64,000 nucleotides of DNA, from contig NZ_AYYU01000001.1 in the NCBI RefSeq assembly GCF_001436455.1, forward strand, positions 66,243-130,242, written 5' to 3'. This DNA is from Lactobacillus jensenii DSM 20557 (GTDB lineage Bacteria > Bacillota > Bacilli > Lactobacillales > Lactobacillaceae). Shown in pieces: positions 17,742 through 25,574 of the stretch. Each line of letters begins with the position of its first letter. Within the stretch, counting starts at the first letter, position 1. The position numbers and the translations under genes are program-made. The notes under the pieces are model-generated. The model did no database searches. It saw only the letters and a program-made list of their open reading frames with translations, and was not told the origin of the DNA.

Positions 17742-18722
17742 CTATAGTGAATTACCTTTTATTAAAGTAATTGGTAAAACATAATTTGAATCAGAAAGTT
17801 CTTCATGATTTATTCTTTTTATTAAAAGATCTACTAATAAGTTGGCAATTTCTTCTATTGGCTGGGCAATTGTTGAAAGATCTGGATTAAGCTGCCGCAT
17901 AATTGAAGTACCATCATAACCTATGACTTTGATATTTTCACAATCCTTGAAATGATTAAAACGACTATATTGCCAGAATAAGTTAGCTGAAAAATCATCA
18001 GTAAAAAAGGCACCGTCGATTTTTTGTTGGCTGAGTAATTTTTGAAATGCCATCTTTTTTAAGTTAGCAGATTCATAGAAATTCATTGGCACTAAAATCT
18101 CTTTTAGGCCATATTCGTTAATAGCATCTTGATAGCCTTTAAGACGTAAATCAGTTGGATTGTTAGAACCCTTGATATTACCGAAGAAGGCTATTTTTTT
18201 ACAGCCAGAATTGATTAAACTCTTAGTAGCAACCCAACCACCTTGATAGTTATCGGAACTGACAACTGGTACATCTGGACCGAGATTACGGTCAAATGAA
18301 ACAATTGGCAGGCCTGTTTCTTGATATTCAGTAATATCTAAATTATGAGTGCCAGATATAATTCCATCCACTTGATTAGCTTTTAACATATTAAGGTATT
18401 CTCGTTCTTTATGGCTGGAATCTTGGACAGCATTACAAAGTATTAGTTTATAATCTTTTCGATTAAGCAATTCTTCAATCCGACTAACTAATTCAGCAAA
18501 AAATGGATTAGTTAAACTAGGAACAATTGCACCGATTAGGCGAGTTTTTTTCCCTTGTAGAGAGCGGGCTAGGGAATTTGGTTGGTAGTTTAATTGCTTC
18601 ATTGCTGAAAAAACTTTTTTTCGAGTTTTTTCGCTAATATAGCCATAATTATTAATAACTCTTGAAACCGTAGTTGGTGATACTTGAGCTAGCTTAGCAA
18701 CATCAGTTAATTTAACAGACAT
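17742..18722 (-). CDS. scrR: LacI-family sucrose operon repressor ScrR
   Basis: Predicted sugar-responsive repressor of the adjacent sucrose genes. The 326 residues have the N-terminal HTH (VKLTDVAKLAQVSPTTVSRVINN, about 3-25), the hinge helix (NSLARSLQGKK) and a periplasmic-binding-protein-like effector domain (IGAIVPSLTNPFFAELV onward, ending with TTIAQP). The ATG overlaps the scrB stop by one base, so it is translated from the scrB transcript. Two matching 16-bp operator candidates sit on the divergent scrB and scrA promoters. The effector, probably sucrose-6-phosphate or fructose as in relatives, is inferred. Confidence 0.87.
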   Translation of the reverse strand: MSVKLTDVAKLAQVSPTTVSRVINNYGYISEKTRKKVFSAMKQLNYQPNSLARSLQGKKTRLIGAIVPSLTNPFFAELVSRIEELLNRKDYKLILCNAVQDSSHKEREYLNMLKANQVDGIISGTHNLDITEYQETGLPIVSFDRNLGPDVPVVSSDNYQGGWVATKSLINSGCKKIAFFGNIKGSNNPTDLRLKGYQDAINEYGLKEILVPMNFYESANLKKMAFQKLLSQQKIDGAFFTDDFSANLFWQYSRFNHFKDCENIKVIGYDGTSIMRQLNPDLSTIAQPIEEIANLLVDLLIKRINHEELSDSNYVLPITLIKGNSL

Positions 18723-20173
18723 TAGATATCTGCCATTTCCCAGTATTGGCCTTTAAATTTGATATTTTTGTCTATTAAGAGCTTATTACTTCCTTCTTTA
18801 GGGAAGAAACGTGCAGTTAATACGTGCTCACCGCCATTAATGAATATTTCAATTAGTGAGTGATCTACAAAAATATCTAAGTCTAACGCTGAGTTTTCTA
18901 ATAGTTTAATTGCTCTCTTTGTTCCATATTTTTCATTTACTGTAAAGCCACTATTTTCACGATCAAGAATTAGTTCGCCTTTTGCTGTATCAATGTGTAA
19001 TTTCAAACTCTCGCCATTTTCTTCGTTTGCAGCAATATGTAAAGTGGTTTTTTGGTTTTCTGCAACTTTGAGCTTAAGTTCATATTGATTTTTAGTTTCT
19101 AATTTTCCAGTGAAAGGCACTTCTTCTTGGCGCAAATCTTTGATAGCAGATACAGGTTTTTGAATTAGCTGGCCATCCTTGAGGCTTAATTCCTTTACTT
19201 GGCTGTAACATCCTGACCAATTTTCAATATCAGTTGGATAAGTTAAATCAGGTAATCCAACCCAGCTCAAAGCATAAACTTTACCATCAGGAGCATTAAA
19301 AGGCTGAGTTGCATAAACATCAAAACCATCATCTAAATTTTTTATAGAATTTTTACTATCAAATTGGGCAGATTTAAAGTCAAACTTATCACCAACTAAA
19401 ACCATATTTGGATAAATGTTTTCATATTTGACTATTGATTTATCTAGTCCTTGTGGGCAAAAGATTAAAACTGGCTTTTCATCAATAAAAACCAGGTTAG
19501 GGCATTCAATCATGTAGCCCATTTCTTCAGTAGTAAAGTCGACATATCCTAGATCATGCCAAGGACCTTTAACATCGTCTGCTTCAAAAAGTGCGATTTT
19601 TCCAGTTTTAGTTGCCTTATCTTGGGCACCTAAAATACAGTAATATTTACCACCATGTTCAAGAATTTGCGGATCACGGAAATGATCTGTAGTGTGTTGT
19701 GGTTGCTCAATTAATGAAGTTGGCAGTTTTTCAATATTATTACTTTTATCCATAAAAGCGCCCATTTGGTGAGGGTGTCTAATCCATTCAGCGTCTCGGG
19801 CATTACCTGTGTACATTAAGAATAACTTGTCATCAATAACTTTTGCTGAACCAGAGTATGCGCCATGACTATCTAAGTCTGTATCTGGGTAGATAGCTGT
19901 TCCTAAATCATTCCAATGAACTAAATCCTGTGATACACAGTGATCCCAAGATTTTAAGCCGTGAACGGGCCCAAAAGGATATGACTGATAAAAAACATGC
20001 CATTCATTATTAAAGTAAGAAAATCCATTTGGGTCATTCAATAATCCACTTTTTGGTCGTATATGATAATGTAATTGATAAGGTGAGTTACCTGCTTGTG
20101 TTTGTAATTTAAGTAAAGTCTTAGCTGACCACTTTTCATAAGGTAAGTAACGTTTCTCAGTTGACCACTCCAT
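18722..20173 (-). CDS. scrB: Sucrose-6-phosphate hydrolase (GH32)
   Basis: Hydrolyses the sucrose-6-phosphate delivered by the ScrA PTS to glucose-6-phosphate and fructose. The 483-residue GH32 protein shows all three hallmark motifs: NDPNG with the nucleophile Asp47 (residues 46-50), RDP at 166-168, and EC at about 223-224 with the acid/base Glu. The five-bladed propeller is followed by a C-terminal beta-sandwich (FVDHSLIEIFINGG). No signal peptide is present, so it is intracellular. It starts the scrB-scrR operon, divergent from scrA. The symbol sacA is also used. Confidence 0.94.
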   Translation of the reverse strand: MEWSTEKRYLPYEKWSAKTLLKLQTQAGNSPYQLHYHIRPKSGLLNDPNGFSYFNNEWHVFYQSYPFGPVHGLKSWDHCVSQDLVHWNDLGTAIYPDTDLDSHGAYSGSAKVIDDKLFLMYTGNARDAEWIRHPHQMGAFMDKSNNIEKLPTSLIEQPQHTTDHFRDPQILEHGGKYYCILGAQDKATKTGKIALFEADDVKGPWHDLGYVDFTTEEMGYMIECPNLVFIDEKPVLIFCPQGLDKSIVKYENIYPNMVLVGDKFDFKSAQFDSKNSIKNLDDGFDVYATQPFNAPDGKVYALSWVGLPDLTYPTDIENWSGCYSQVKELSLKDGQLIQKPVSAIKDLRQEEVPFTGKLETKNQYELKLKVAENQKTTLHIAANEENGESLKLHIDTAKGELILDRENSGFTVNEKYGTKRAIKLLENSALDLDIFVDHSLIEIFINGGEHVLTARFFPKEGSNKLLIDKNIKFKGQYWEMADI

Positions 20174-20209
20174 AATTATTCTCCTTGTTTATCTAATTTA
20201 TACCCTTAT

Positions 20210-20247
20210 TTTACATTACTATCCCCAGCAAATGTCAAGCGCTTAGC
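20210..20247 (-). promoter_or_regulatory. scrB promoter with overlapping ScrR operator O1
   Basis: On the minus strand: TTGACA (20238-20233), 17 bp, TGTAAA (20215-20210). The 16-bp operator candidate at 20232-20247 reads GCTAAGCGCTTGACAT on the minus strand and includes the whole -35 box. It matches a second site on the scrA promoter at 13 of 16 positions and has the central CG typical of LacI-family operators. Confidence 0.65.
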
Positions 20248-20274
20248 AATTAATAAATGCTAATTTATCAATAA

Positions 20275-20301
20275 TGTAAACCTTTTCGGAAAGCTTTTAC
20301 A
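20275..20301. promoter_or_regulatory. Imperfect 27-bp palindrome in the scr intergenic region
   Basis: Outer TGTAAA / TTTACA and inner CTTT / AAAG arms around TCGG. It lies midway between the two divergent promoters. It could be an auxiliary operator or a site for another sugar regulator; no direct evidence decides. Confidence 0.4.
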
Positions 20302-20322
20302 TTTTTCAATGATAAAATTTAT

Positions 20323-20360
20323 GTTAAACGATTGACATAAAAAATAATCTAAAGTATCAT
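20323..20360 (+). promoter_or_regulatory. scrA promoter with overlapping ScrR operator O2
   Basis: TTGACA (20332-20337), exactly 17 bp, TATCAT (20355-20360). The operator candidate GTTAAACGATTGACAT (20323-20338) covers the -35 box in the same register as O1 does on the scrB promoter. Confidence 0.7.
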
Positions 20361-20414
20361 AGTATCTGTAAGGGCTTTCAAATATTTATTTTTTAGAAAC
20401 GAGGACGTGTAAAC

Positions 20415-22361
20415 ATGGCAATGGATTACAAGAAGGTTGCTTCTGAAGTTGTTGCTGCGGTTGGTAAAGACAATCTAGTAGCAGCAGCACACTGTGCGAC
20501 CCGTTTAAGACTAGTTTTAAAAGATTTTGATGCAATTGATCAAGCAGCACTTGATAACAATGCAGACGTTAAAGGTACATTTAAGACTAATGGCCAATAT
20601 CAAATTATTATTGGACCAGGGGATGTAAACTTTGTTTATGATGAATTAGTAAAATTAACTGGCGTGCAAGAAGCTTCCACTGAAGAATTGAAGAAAATTG
20701 CAGATAATGGCAAACCATTTAACCCAGTTATGGCATTTATTAAGTTATTGTCAGACATTTTCGTACCAATTATTCCTGCTTTAGTAGCAGGTGGTTTGTT
20801 AATGGCTTTGAATAACTTCTTAACACAACCTGGTTTGTTTGGACCTAAGTCAATTATCCAAATGAACACTGCTGTTAAAGGATTTTCAGATATTATTCAA
20901 TTAATGTCTGCAGCACCATTTATCTTCTTACCAATTTTAGTTGCTATTTCTGCTTCTAAGAGATTTGGTGCTAACCAATTCCTTGGTGCCGCAATTGGGA
21001 TGATTATGACATCTCCTGATTTAGGTGCTACTGCAAAGTACTGGAATATCCTTGGTTACCACGTAATGCAAACTAACTACAAGTACCAAGTTGTTCCTGT
21101 ATTAGTAGCAATTTGGGTATTATCAATTCTTGAAAAGAGATTCCACAAGATCTTACCACAAGCAGTTGACTTTACCTTTACTCCACTTCTTTCTGTAATG
21201 ATCACTGGATTCTTAACATTTACTGTTATTGGACCTGTTTTCAAAGAAGTATCAGACTTATTAACTCAAGGTATTGTTTGGTTATACAACACTACTAGCT
21301 TTATTGGTATGGGTGTCTTTGGTTTGACTTATTCAGCAATTGTTACTACCGGTCTTCACCAAAGCTTCCCAGCAATTGAAACTCAACTTGTAACAGAATT
21401 TGCTAAGAATCATGTCGGTTCAGGTGACTTCATTTTCGTTGTAGCATCAATGGCTAACGTAGCTCAAGGTGCTGCTACTCTTGCAATTTACTTCTTAACT
21501 AAGAATAAGAAGATGAAAGGTTTGGCTTCATCAGCAAGTGTTTCAGCATTCTTAGGTATTACTGAACCTGCATTATTTGGGGTAAACCTTAAGTACAAAT
21601 TCCCATTCTTCTGTGCATTAATTGGTTCAGGTGTTGCAGCAATGGTTGCAGGTTTAACTAAGGTTATCGCAGCATCAATGGGTGCAGCAGGTTTCATTGG
21701 CTTCTTGTCAATTTACCCAAGTTCAATTCCATTTTACGTAATGTGTGAACTTCTTAGTTTTGCAGTTGCATTTGCATTAACATTTATGTACGGTAAAAAG
21801 AACTTAAAAGAAGAAGCAGTTAATATGTCAACAGTTTCTGCAATTCAATCAACTGAAAAGCAAACTGAAGTTGAACAAAATGTTAAAAAGCAACTTTCAT
21901 TAAGTGATGAGGTTATTGCTAGTCCTGTAAACGGCAAAGAAGTAAGCTTGACTAGTGTTCATGACCAAGTTTTCTCAGCCAAGTTAATGGGTGATGGTGC
22001 AGCAGTTATTCCAGCTGATGGTAATATTTACTCACCAGTTGATGGGGAAGTTACTGTTGCTTATGAAACTAAGCATGCTTATGGACTTAAATCAGATGAC
22101 GGTGCTGAAATTTTAATTCACATTGGTATCGATACAGTTAACTTAAAGGGCGAACACTTTGAAAGCTTTGTAAAACAAGGCCAAAGAGTAAAGAAAGGTG
22201 ACAAGCTTGGCACAGTTGATTTAGCTGCTGTCAAAGAAGCAGGTTATGATACAACTGTAATGGTTATTGTAACTAACACCAATGATTATGCTTCTGTTGA
22301 CAGAGTTCAAAACGATGAAGTTAAAGCGGGAGATAATTTAGTCGCTGTTACAGCTCACTAA
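20415..22361 (+). CDS. scrA: Sucrose-specific PTS enzyme IIBCA
   Basis: Imports sucrose and phosphorylates it to sucrose-6-phosphate. The 648-residue protein has domain order B-C-A. EIIB (about 1-85) has the phosphocysteine in HCATRLRL at Cys27. EIIC (about 105-460) has multiple membrane segments, and includes the conserved [12 protein letters not shown] and [10 protein letters not shown] loops. EIIA (about 490-648) has the phospho-histidine near residue 569 in [16 protein letters not shown] at 20401-20404 supports ATG 20415; ATG 20421 is an alternative. Sucrose specificity is inferred from the divergent scrB-scrR genes and shared operators; the EIIC family alone would also allow a trehalose or beta-glucoside role. 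Confidence 0.92.
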   Translation: MAMDYKKVASEVVAAVGKDNLVAAAHCATRLRLVLKDFDAIDQAALDNNADVKGTFKTNGQYQIIIGPGDVNFVYDELVKLTGVQEASTEELKKIADNGKPFNPVMAFIKLLSDIFVPIIPALVAGGLLMALNNFLTQPGLFGPKSIIQMNTAVKGFSDIIQLMSAAPFIFLPILVAISASKRFGANQFLGAAIGMIMTSPDLGATAKYWNILGYHVMQTNYKYQVVPVLVAIWVLSILEKRFHKILPQAVDFTFTPLLSVMITGFLTFTVIGPVFKEVSDLLTQGIVWLYNTTSFIGMGVFGLTYSAIVTTGLHQSFPAIETQLVTEFAKNHVGSGDFIFVVASMANVAQGAATLAIYFLTKNKKMKGLASSASVSAFLGITEPALFGVNLKYKFPFFCALIGSGVAAMVAGLTKVIAASMGAAGFIGFLSIYPSSIPFYVMCELLSFAVAFALTFMYGKKNLKEEAVNMSTVSAIQSTEKQTEVEQNVKKQLSLSDEVIASPVNGKEVSLTSVHDQVFSAKLMGDGAAVIPADGNIYSPVDGEVTVAYETKHAYGLKSDDGAEILIHIGIDTVNLKGEHFESFVKQGQRVKKGDKLGTVDLAAVKEAGYDTTVMVIVTNTNDYASVDRVQNDEVKAGDNLVAVTAH

Positions 22362-22378
22362 AAGTTAATAATAAAGTA

Positions 22379-22423
22379 AAAAAGATGAAATCTAGTATAA
22401 AATCTAGGTTTCATCTTTTTTGT
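22379..22423 (+). terminator. Intrinsic terminator of scrA
   Basis: Seventeen-pair stem (22379-22395 with 22404-22420, one G-U pair, core GATGAAAT / GTTTCATC), 8-nt loop, T-run. Confidence 0.88.
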
Positions 22424-22431
22424 TGTTAAGA

Positions 22432-22464
22432 AAAAGAATGGCAGCTCAAAGCAGCCATTCTTTT
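22432..22464 (-). terminator. Terminator of lexA
   Basis: GAATGGC (22436-22442) pairs with GCCATTC (22454-22460), flanked by AAAA and TTTT. It is directly downstream of lexA on the minus strand and is followed there by a T-run, so it is mainly the lexA terminator. Confidence 0.75.
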
Positions 22465-22468
22465 ATTT

Positions 22469-23104
22469 TTAATAATCTCTGTTTAATGCGACAACTTTAC
22501 CACAAATCTTAAAATTAGTATCTGGTAAAAGTTCATCAGGATACATTTCCTTATTGTAAGCCTTTAAGCGCAAACGCTTAGATTTATGGTCACGAACTAA
22601 TTCTTTTAAGGTAGTGCCGTTATTTTCAGTATAAGCTATTACTAAATCACCTTGTGCAGCAACATTTTGATGACGGACAATTACTAAGTCATCTGGATAG
22701 ATTCCGCGTTCAATCATACTCATACCATCAACCCGCAACATGTATAATGGATCACGCTTGTCAAAACGTTCAGGACGTTCTACATAATATTCTGCACCAC
22801 TATCATCTGCTAAGGCTGTATCAGGATCACCTGCAGCAACAGTTCCAAGATATGGAATACCAGGATCGACTCCCAAGGCATTTAAACCTTCTTGAGTAAT
22901 TTCAAGAGCACGAGGCTTACTTGGATCTTTGTATAAATAGCCAGTTTTTACTAGGCGATTGAGATGGCCATGAACTGTAGAAGTGGAAGATAAATTGACT
23001 GCTTCACAAATTTCACGTACAGTTGGTGGAAATCCTCGATCTTCAACTGTGTCATAAATAAATTCAAGAATCTTGAATTGGTTTGAATCTTCTTTTAATG
23101 TCAT
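22469..23104 (-). CDS. lexA: LexA repressor
   Basis: SOS repressor that self-cleaves when RecA-ssDNA forms. I use ATG 23104 (protein MTLKEDSNQF...), because GGAGAC lies 8 bases upstream and the longer frame to 23164 would begin upstream of the predicted transcription start. The 211 residues show the winged HTH (FPPTVREICEAVNLSSTSTV, about 25-44), cleavage site Ala91-Gly92 in TVAAGDP, catalytic Ser129 (DGMSM) and Lys167 (TTLKELV). A LexA box overlaps its -35. It is divergent from a DUF896 gene, as in Bacillus. Confidence 0.95.
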   Translation of the reverse strand: MTLKEDSNQFKILEFIYDTVEDRGFPPTVREICEAVNLSSTSTVHGHLNRLVKTGYLYKDPSKPRALEITQEGLNALGVDPGIPYLGTVAAGDPDTALADDSGAEYYVERPERFDKRDPLYMLRVDGMSMIERGIYPDDLVIVRHQNVAAQGDLVIAYTENNGTTLKELVRDHKSKRLRLKAYNKEMYPDELLPDTNFKICGKVVALNRDY

Positions 23105-23135
23105 AATTTTGTCTCCGTATCTGTTCTTAACCCTT

Positions 23136-23175
23136 ATTATAGCAGATTCGGTCTGTTTAAGCAAACGCTTGTTCC
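23136..23175 (-). promoter_or_regulatory. lexA promoter with overlapping SOS box
   Basis: Minus strand: TTGCTT (23164-23159), 17 bp, TATAAT (23141-23136). The sequence CAAACGCTTGTTCC (23162-23175) resembles the Gram-positive LexA box (CGAAC-N4-GTTCG type) and overlaps the -35 box, giving autoregulation. Confidence 0.65.
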
Positions 23176-23242
23176 TGAAAAAAAGCCTTTTTTTATTGCC
23201 TATAATAAGGTAAACTTAATATTGTTGTGAGGTGAATAACCT

Positions 23243-23491
23243 ATGGATAAAAAAGAAGAAGAACGTGTTCGTAATCGAATTAACGAACTTTATCATAAAA
23301 AGCAAACTGAAGGCTTGACCCCTGAAGAACAGGCGGAGAGAGAAGAGCTACATAAAAAGTTTATTGCTAATTTTAGAGCTGGGTTCAAACAACAAATTGA
23401 AAATCTAGTTTTAATTGACAAAAATGGCAAGGAAATCACTTCAGAAAAGGCGAAACGCGCACAACGCCGCAAAGGCTTAAGAAAAGACTAA
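23243..23491 (+). CDS. DUF896 / YnzC family protein
   Basis: Small cytoplasmic protein of the YnzC/DUF896 family, 82 residues. The family motif is seen as RVRNRINELYHKKQTEGLTPEEQAER (split around residue 20) followed by REELHKKFIANFR. In Bacillus subtilis ynzC belongs to the SOS-induced yneA-yneB-ynzC operon divergent from lexA; here yneA and yneB are missing and only this gene remains next to lexA. Its biochemical role is not established. TATAAT at 23201-23206 is a possible -10, with the SOS box 26 bp upstream of it. Confidence 0.88.
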   Translation: MDKKEEERVRNRINELYHKKQTEGLTPEEQAEREELHKKFIANFRAGFKQQIENLVLIDKNGKEITSEKAKRAQRRKGLRKD

Positions 23492-23508
23492 TACGGAGGT
23501 AAAAAAGA

Positions 23509-23730
23509 ATGAATTTAGGTTTAGCAATTATTTTAATCATCGCTGCTTTATTAATCGGCCTAGTTGGAGGCTTTTATGGAGCACGTGCATACATGAAAAA
23601 GTATTTCCAAGAAAATCCACCAATTAATCAAGATATGATTGTTGCTATGATGTCACAAATGGGACAAAAACCATCTGCTAAGAAGGTTAACCAAGTGATG
23701 AACATGATGAAGCATCAACAAAAGAATTAA
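23509..23730 (+). CDS. YneF family (UPF0154) small membrane protein
   Basis: A 73-residue protein with one N-terminal membrane segment (about residues 3-26, IILIIAALLIGLVGGFYGARAY) and a polar, methionine-rich tail (INQDMIVAMMSQMGQKPSAKKVNQVM), which is the UPF0154 pattern. SD ACGGAGG is well placed. It lies 17 bp after the DUF896 gene and shares its transcript. Function unknown. Confidence 0.87.
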   Translation: MNLGLAIILIIAALLIGLVGGFYGARAYMKKYFQENPPINQDMIVAMMSQMGQKPSAKKVNQVMNMMKHQQKN

Positions 23731-23756
23731 TATTTGTAAAGCTTAATTGATTATTG

Positions 23757-23786
23757 GAAGCAGGATTTTCCCTGCTTCTTTTTTTC
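23757..23786 (+). terminator. Intrinsic terminator after the YneF-like gene
   Basis: GAAGCAGG (23757-23764) / CCTGCTTC (23771-23778), loop ATTTTC, then a long T-run. Confidence 0.86.
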
Positions 23787-23819
23787 TTATTATGATTAAA
23801 AAATAAAGAGGAGGAATTT

Positions 23820-25574
23820 ATGGATATTTTCATAAAATTAAGCTGGTTTTTCAAAAAATATAAAAAACGTTACTTTTTGGGTATTTTATTTTTAATTTTA
23901 ACCTCCTTTGCTAATTTGATACCACCACTAGCTTTAGGGAGAATGGCTGAATTACTTAATCAGGGAAAAATAAGTTGGCTTGATTTCTTTATTAATGTTT
24001 TAGGAATAATTGTTGCTGCGCTTTTCTTATATATGTTTCGATTGGGATGGCGAAGCCAATTATGGGGTGGAGCGCAAATTTTAGCTCGTGATTTAACTAC
24101 AAAATTATATTGGCATTTTTTAAAGATGGATCGGACATTCTATCAGCGCCATCGGACAGGCGATTTAATGGCTCACGCAACTAACGATATAACAGCTATT
24201 CAATTTGTAGCTGGAGATGGAGTTTTAGCCTTGGTTGATGCCGTATTTACTGGTGGAACGACTTTGATTGCCATGATGATTTTTGTTGATTGGCGCTTGA
24301 CCTTGATTGCTATGATTCCGATGCCTCTTCTTGCATTAATGGCTCGTTTTTTAGGTACAAAACTTCATGAAGCATATCGACATAGTCAAGAAGCATTTAG
24401 TCAGTTAAATAACAAGACTCAAGAATCAATTACTGGAATTAAGGTTTTGAAGACATTTGGTCAGGCCCAAGAAGATATTGCGGCTTTTGATAAGATGACA
24501 TATGATACCATTCGCATTAATAAGCGGGTTTTTAAGATTGATTCGTTATATGATCCACTAACAACTTTAATTATTGGCTTTACTTACATAATTACAATTA
24601 TTGTGGGTGGTCAAATGGTCCAAACTAATGAAATTAATATTGGGCAACTTGTATCATTTGTAGCTTATATTGCTAGTTTAGAGTGGCCAATGTTTGCTAT
24701 TGGCTACTTGTTCAACTTGATTGAAAGAGGAAGTGCGAGTTATAAGCGGGTTATGAGCTTACTGAGTGAAAAATCCTTAATTAAAGATCAAGTTGATCAT
24801 ACTGTTGATAAAATAACTGGCAATCTAGAAGTGAATATTGATAAATTCAAATATCCAGATGAAAAGAATAGATTAGCTTTACAGAAAATTAATTTTAACT
24901 TGAAACCTGGGCAAACCTTGGGATTGGTTGGTAAGGTTGGTGCTGGTAAATCGACAATAATTGAATTACTAATGAGAGATTTTGACAATTATCAAGGGCA
25001 AATAAAGTTAGCAGGAAAAAATATCAAAGATATAGCTCTGGATTCGTATTTGGGTGAAATCTCTTATGTCCCTCAAGACAATTTTCTATTTTCAGTTTCG
25101 ATTGCAGATAATATTCGTTTCGCTGAGCCAGAAGCTTCACTTGATCAAATTAGACAAGCTGCTCAAGAAGCAGCATTAGACACTGATATCATGCTTTTCC
25201 CAAATAAATATGACACTTTAGTTGGAGAAAATGGGGTTTCTCTCTCTGGTGGTCAAAAGCAGAGACTAGCGATTGCGAGGGCACTGATTAAAGATAGTCA
25301 AATTTTGATTTTAGATGATGCCTTGTCAGCTGTTGATGCAAAGACTGAAAAGAGTATTTTAAATAATTTACAAAAATGTCGAAAAGACAAAACTACTATT
25401 ATTGCTGCTCATCGCTTAAGCAGTGTAATGAAAGCAGATCTTATTTTAGTTTTAAAAGATGGTCAAGTTATTGAACGAGGGACCCATGATCAATTATTAG
25501 CAGAAAATGGTTGGTATAAGGAAATGTGGGATAGACAAGAACTTGAGAAGAAAGTAGGTGAAGGAATTGAATAA
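23820..25574 (+). CDS. Heterodimeric ABC exporter, degenerate-site subunit (LmrC/YheI-like)
   Basis: Half-transporter with an N-terminal six-helix membrane domain (about 1-300) and a C-terminal ATPase domain, 584 residues. Walker A GKVGAGKST lies near residue 370 and signature LSGGQKQR near 475. After Walker B the catalytic glutamate is replaced by Asp500 (ILILDDALSAVD). Loss of this glutamate in one partner only is typical of heterodimeric exporters such as LmrCD and BmrCD. SD GGAGGAA precedes the ATG. The partner gene overlaps its end. The substrate (drug, lipid or peptide) cannot be read from the sequence. Confidence 0.88.
   Translation: MDIFIKLSWFFKKYKKRYFLGILFLILTSFANLIPPLALGRMAELLNQGKISWLDFFINVLGIIVAALFLYMFRLGWRSQLWGGAQILARDLTTKLYWHFLKMDRTFYQRHRTGDLMAHATNDITAIQFVAGDGVLALVDAVFTGGTTLIAMMIFVDWRLTLIAMIPMPLLALMARFLGTKLHEAYRHSQEAFSQLNNKTQESITGIKVLKTFGQAQEDIAAFDKMTYDTIRINKRVFKIDSLYDPLTTLIIGFTYIITIIVGGQMVQTNEINIGQLVSFVAYIASLEWPMFAIGYLFNLIERGSASYKRVMSLLSEKSLIKDQVDHTVDKITGNLEVNIDKFKYPDEKNRLALQKINFNLKPGQTLGLVGKVGAGKSTIIELLMRDFDNYQGQIKLAGKNIKDIALDSYLGEISYVPQDNFLFSVSIADNIRFAEPEASLDQIRQAAQEAALDTDIMLFPNKYDTLVGENGVSLSGGQKQRLAIARALIKDSQILILDDALSAVDAKTEKSILNNLQKCRKDKTTIIAAHRLSSVMKADLILVLKDGQVIERGTHDQLLAENGWYKEMWDRQELEKKVGEGIE

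Noticed and set aside
20323-20338. CcpA cre site at the scrA -35
   Set aside because: It has several mismatches to TGWAANCGNTNWCA when aligned on its CG, but matches the second scr site well, so a ScrR operator is the better reading.
23105-23164. Twenty extra N-terminal residues on LexA
   Set aside because: They would be encoded across the predicted -10 and transcription start; ATG 23104 has GGAGAC and gives the standard LexA length.
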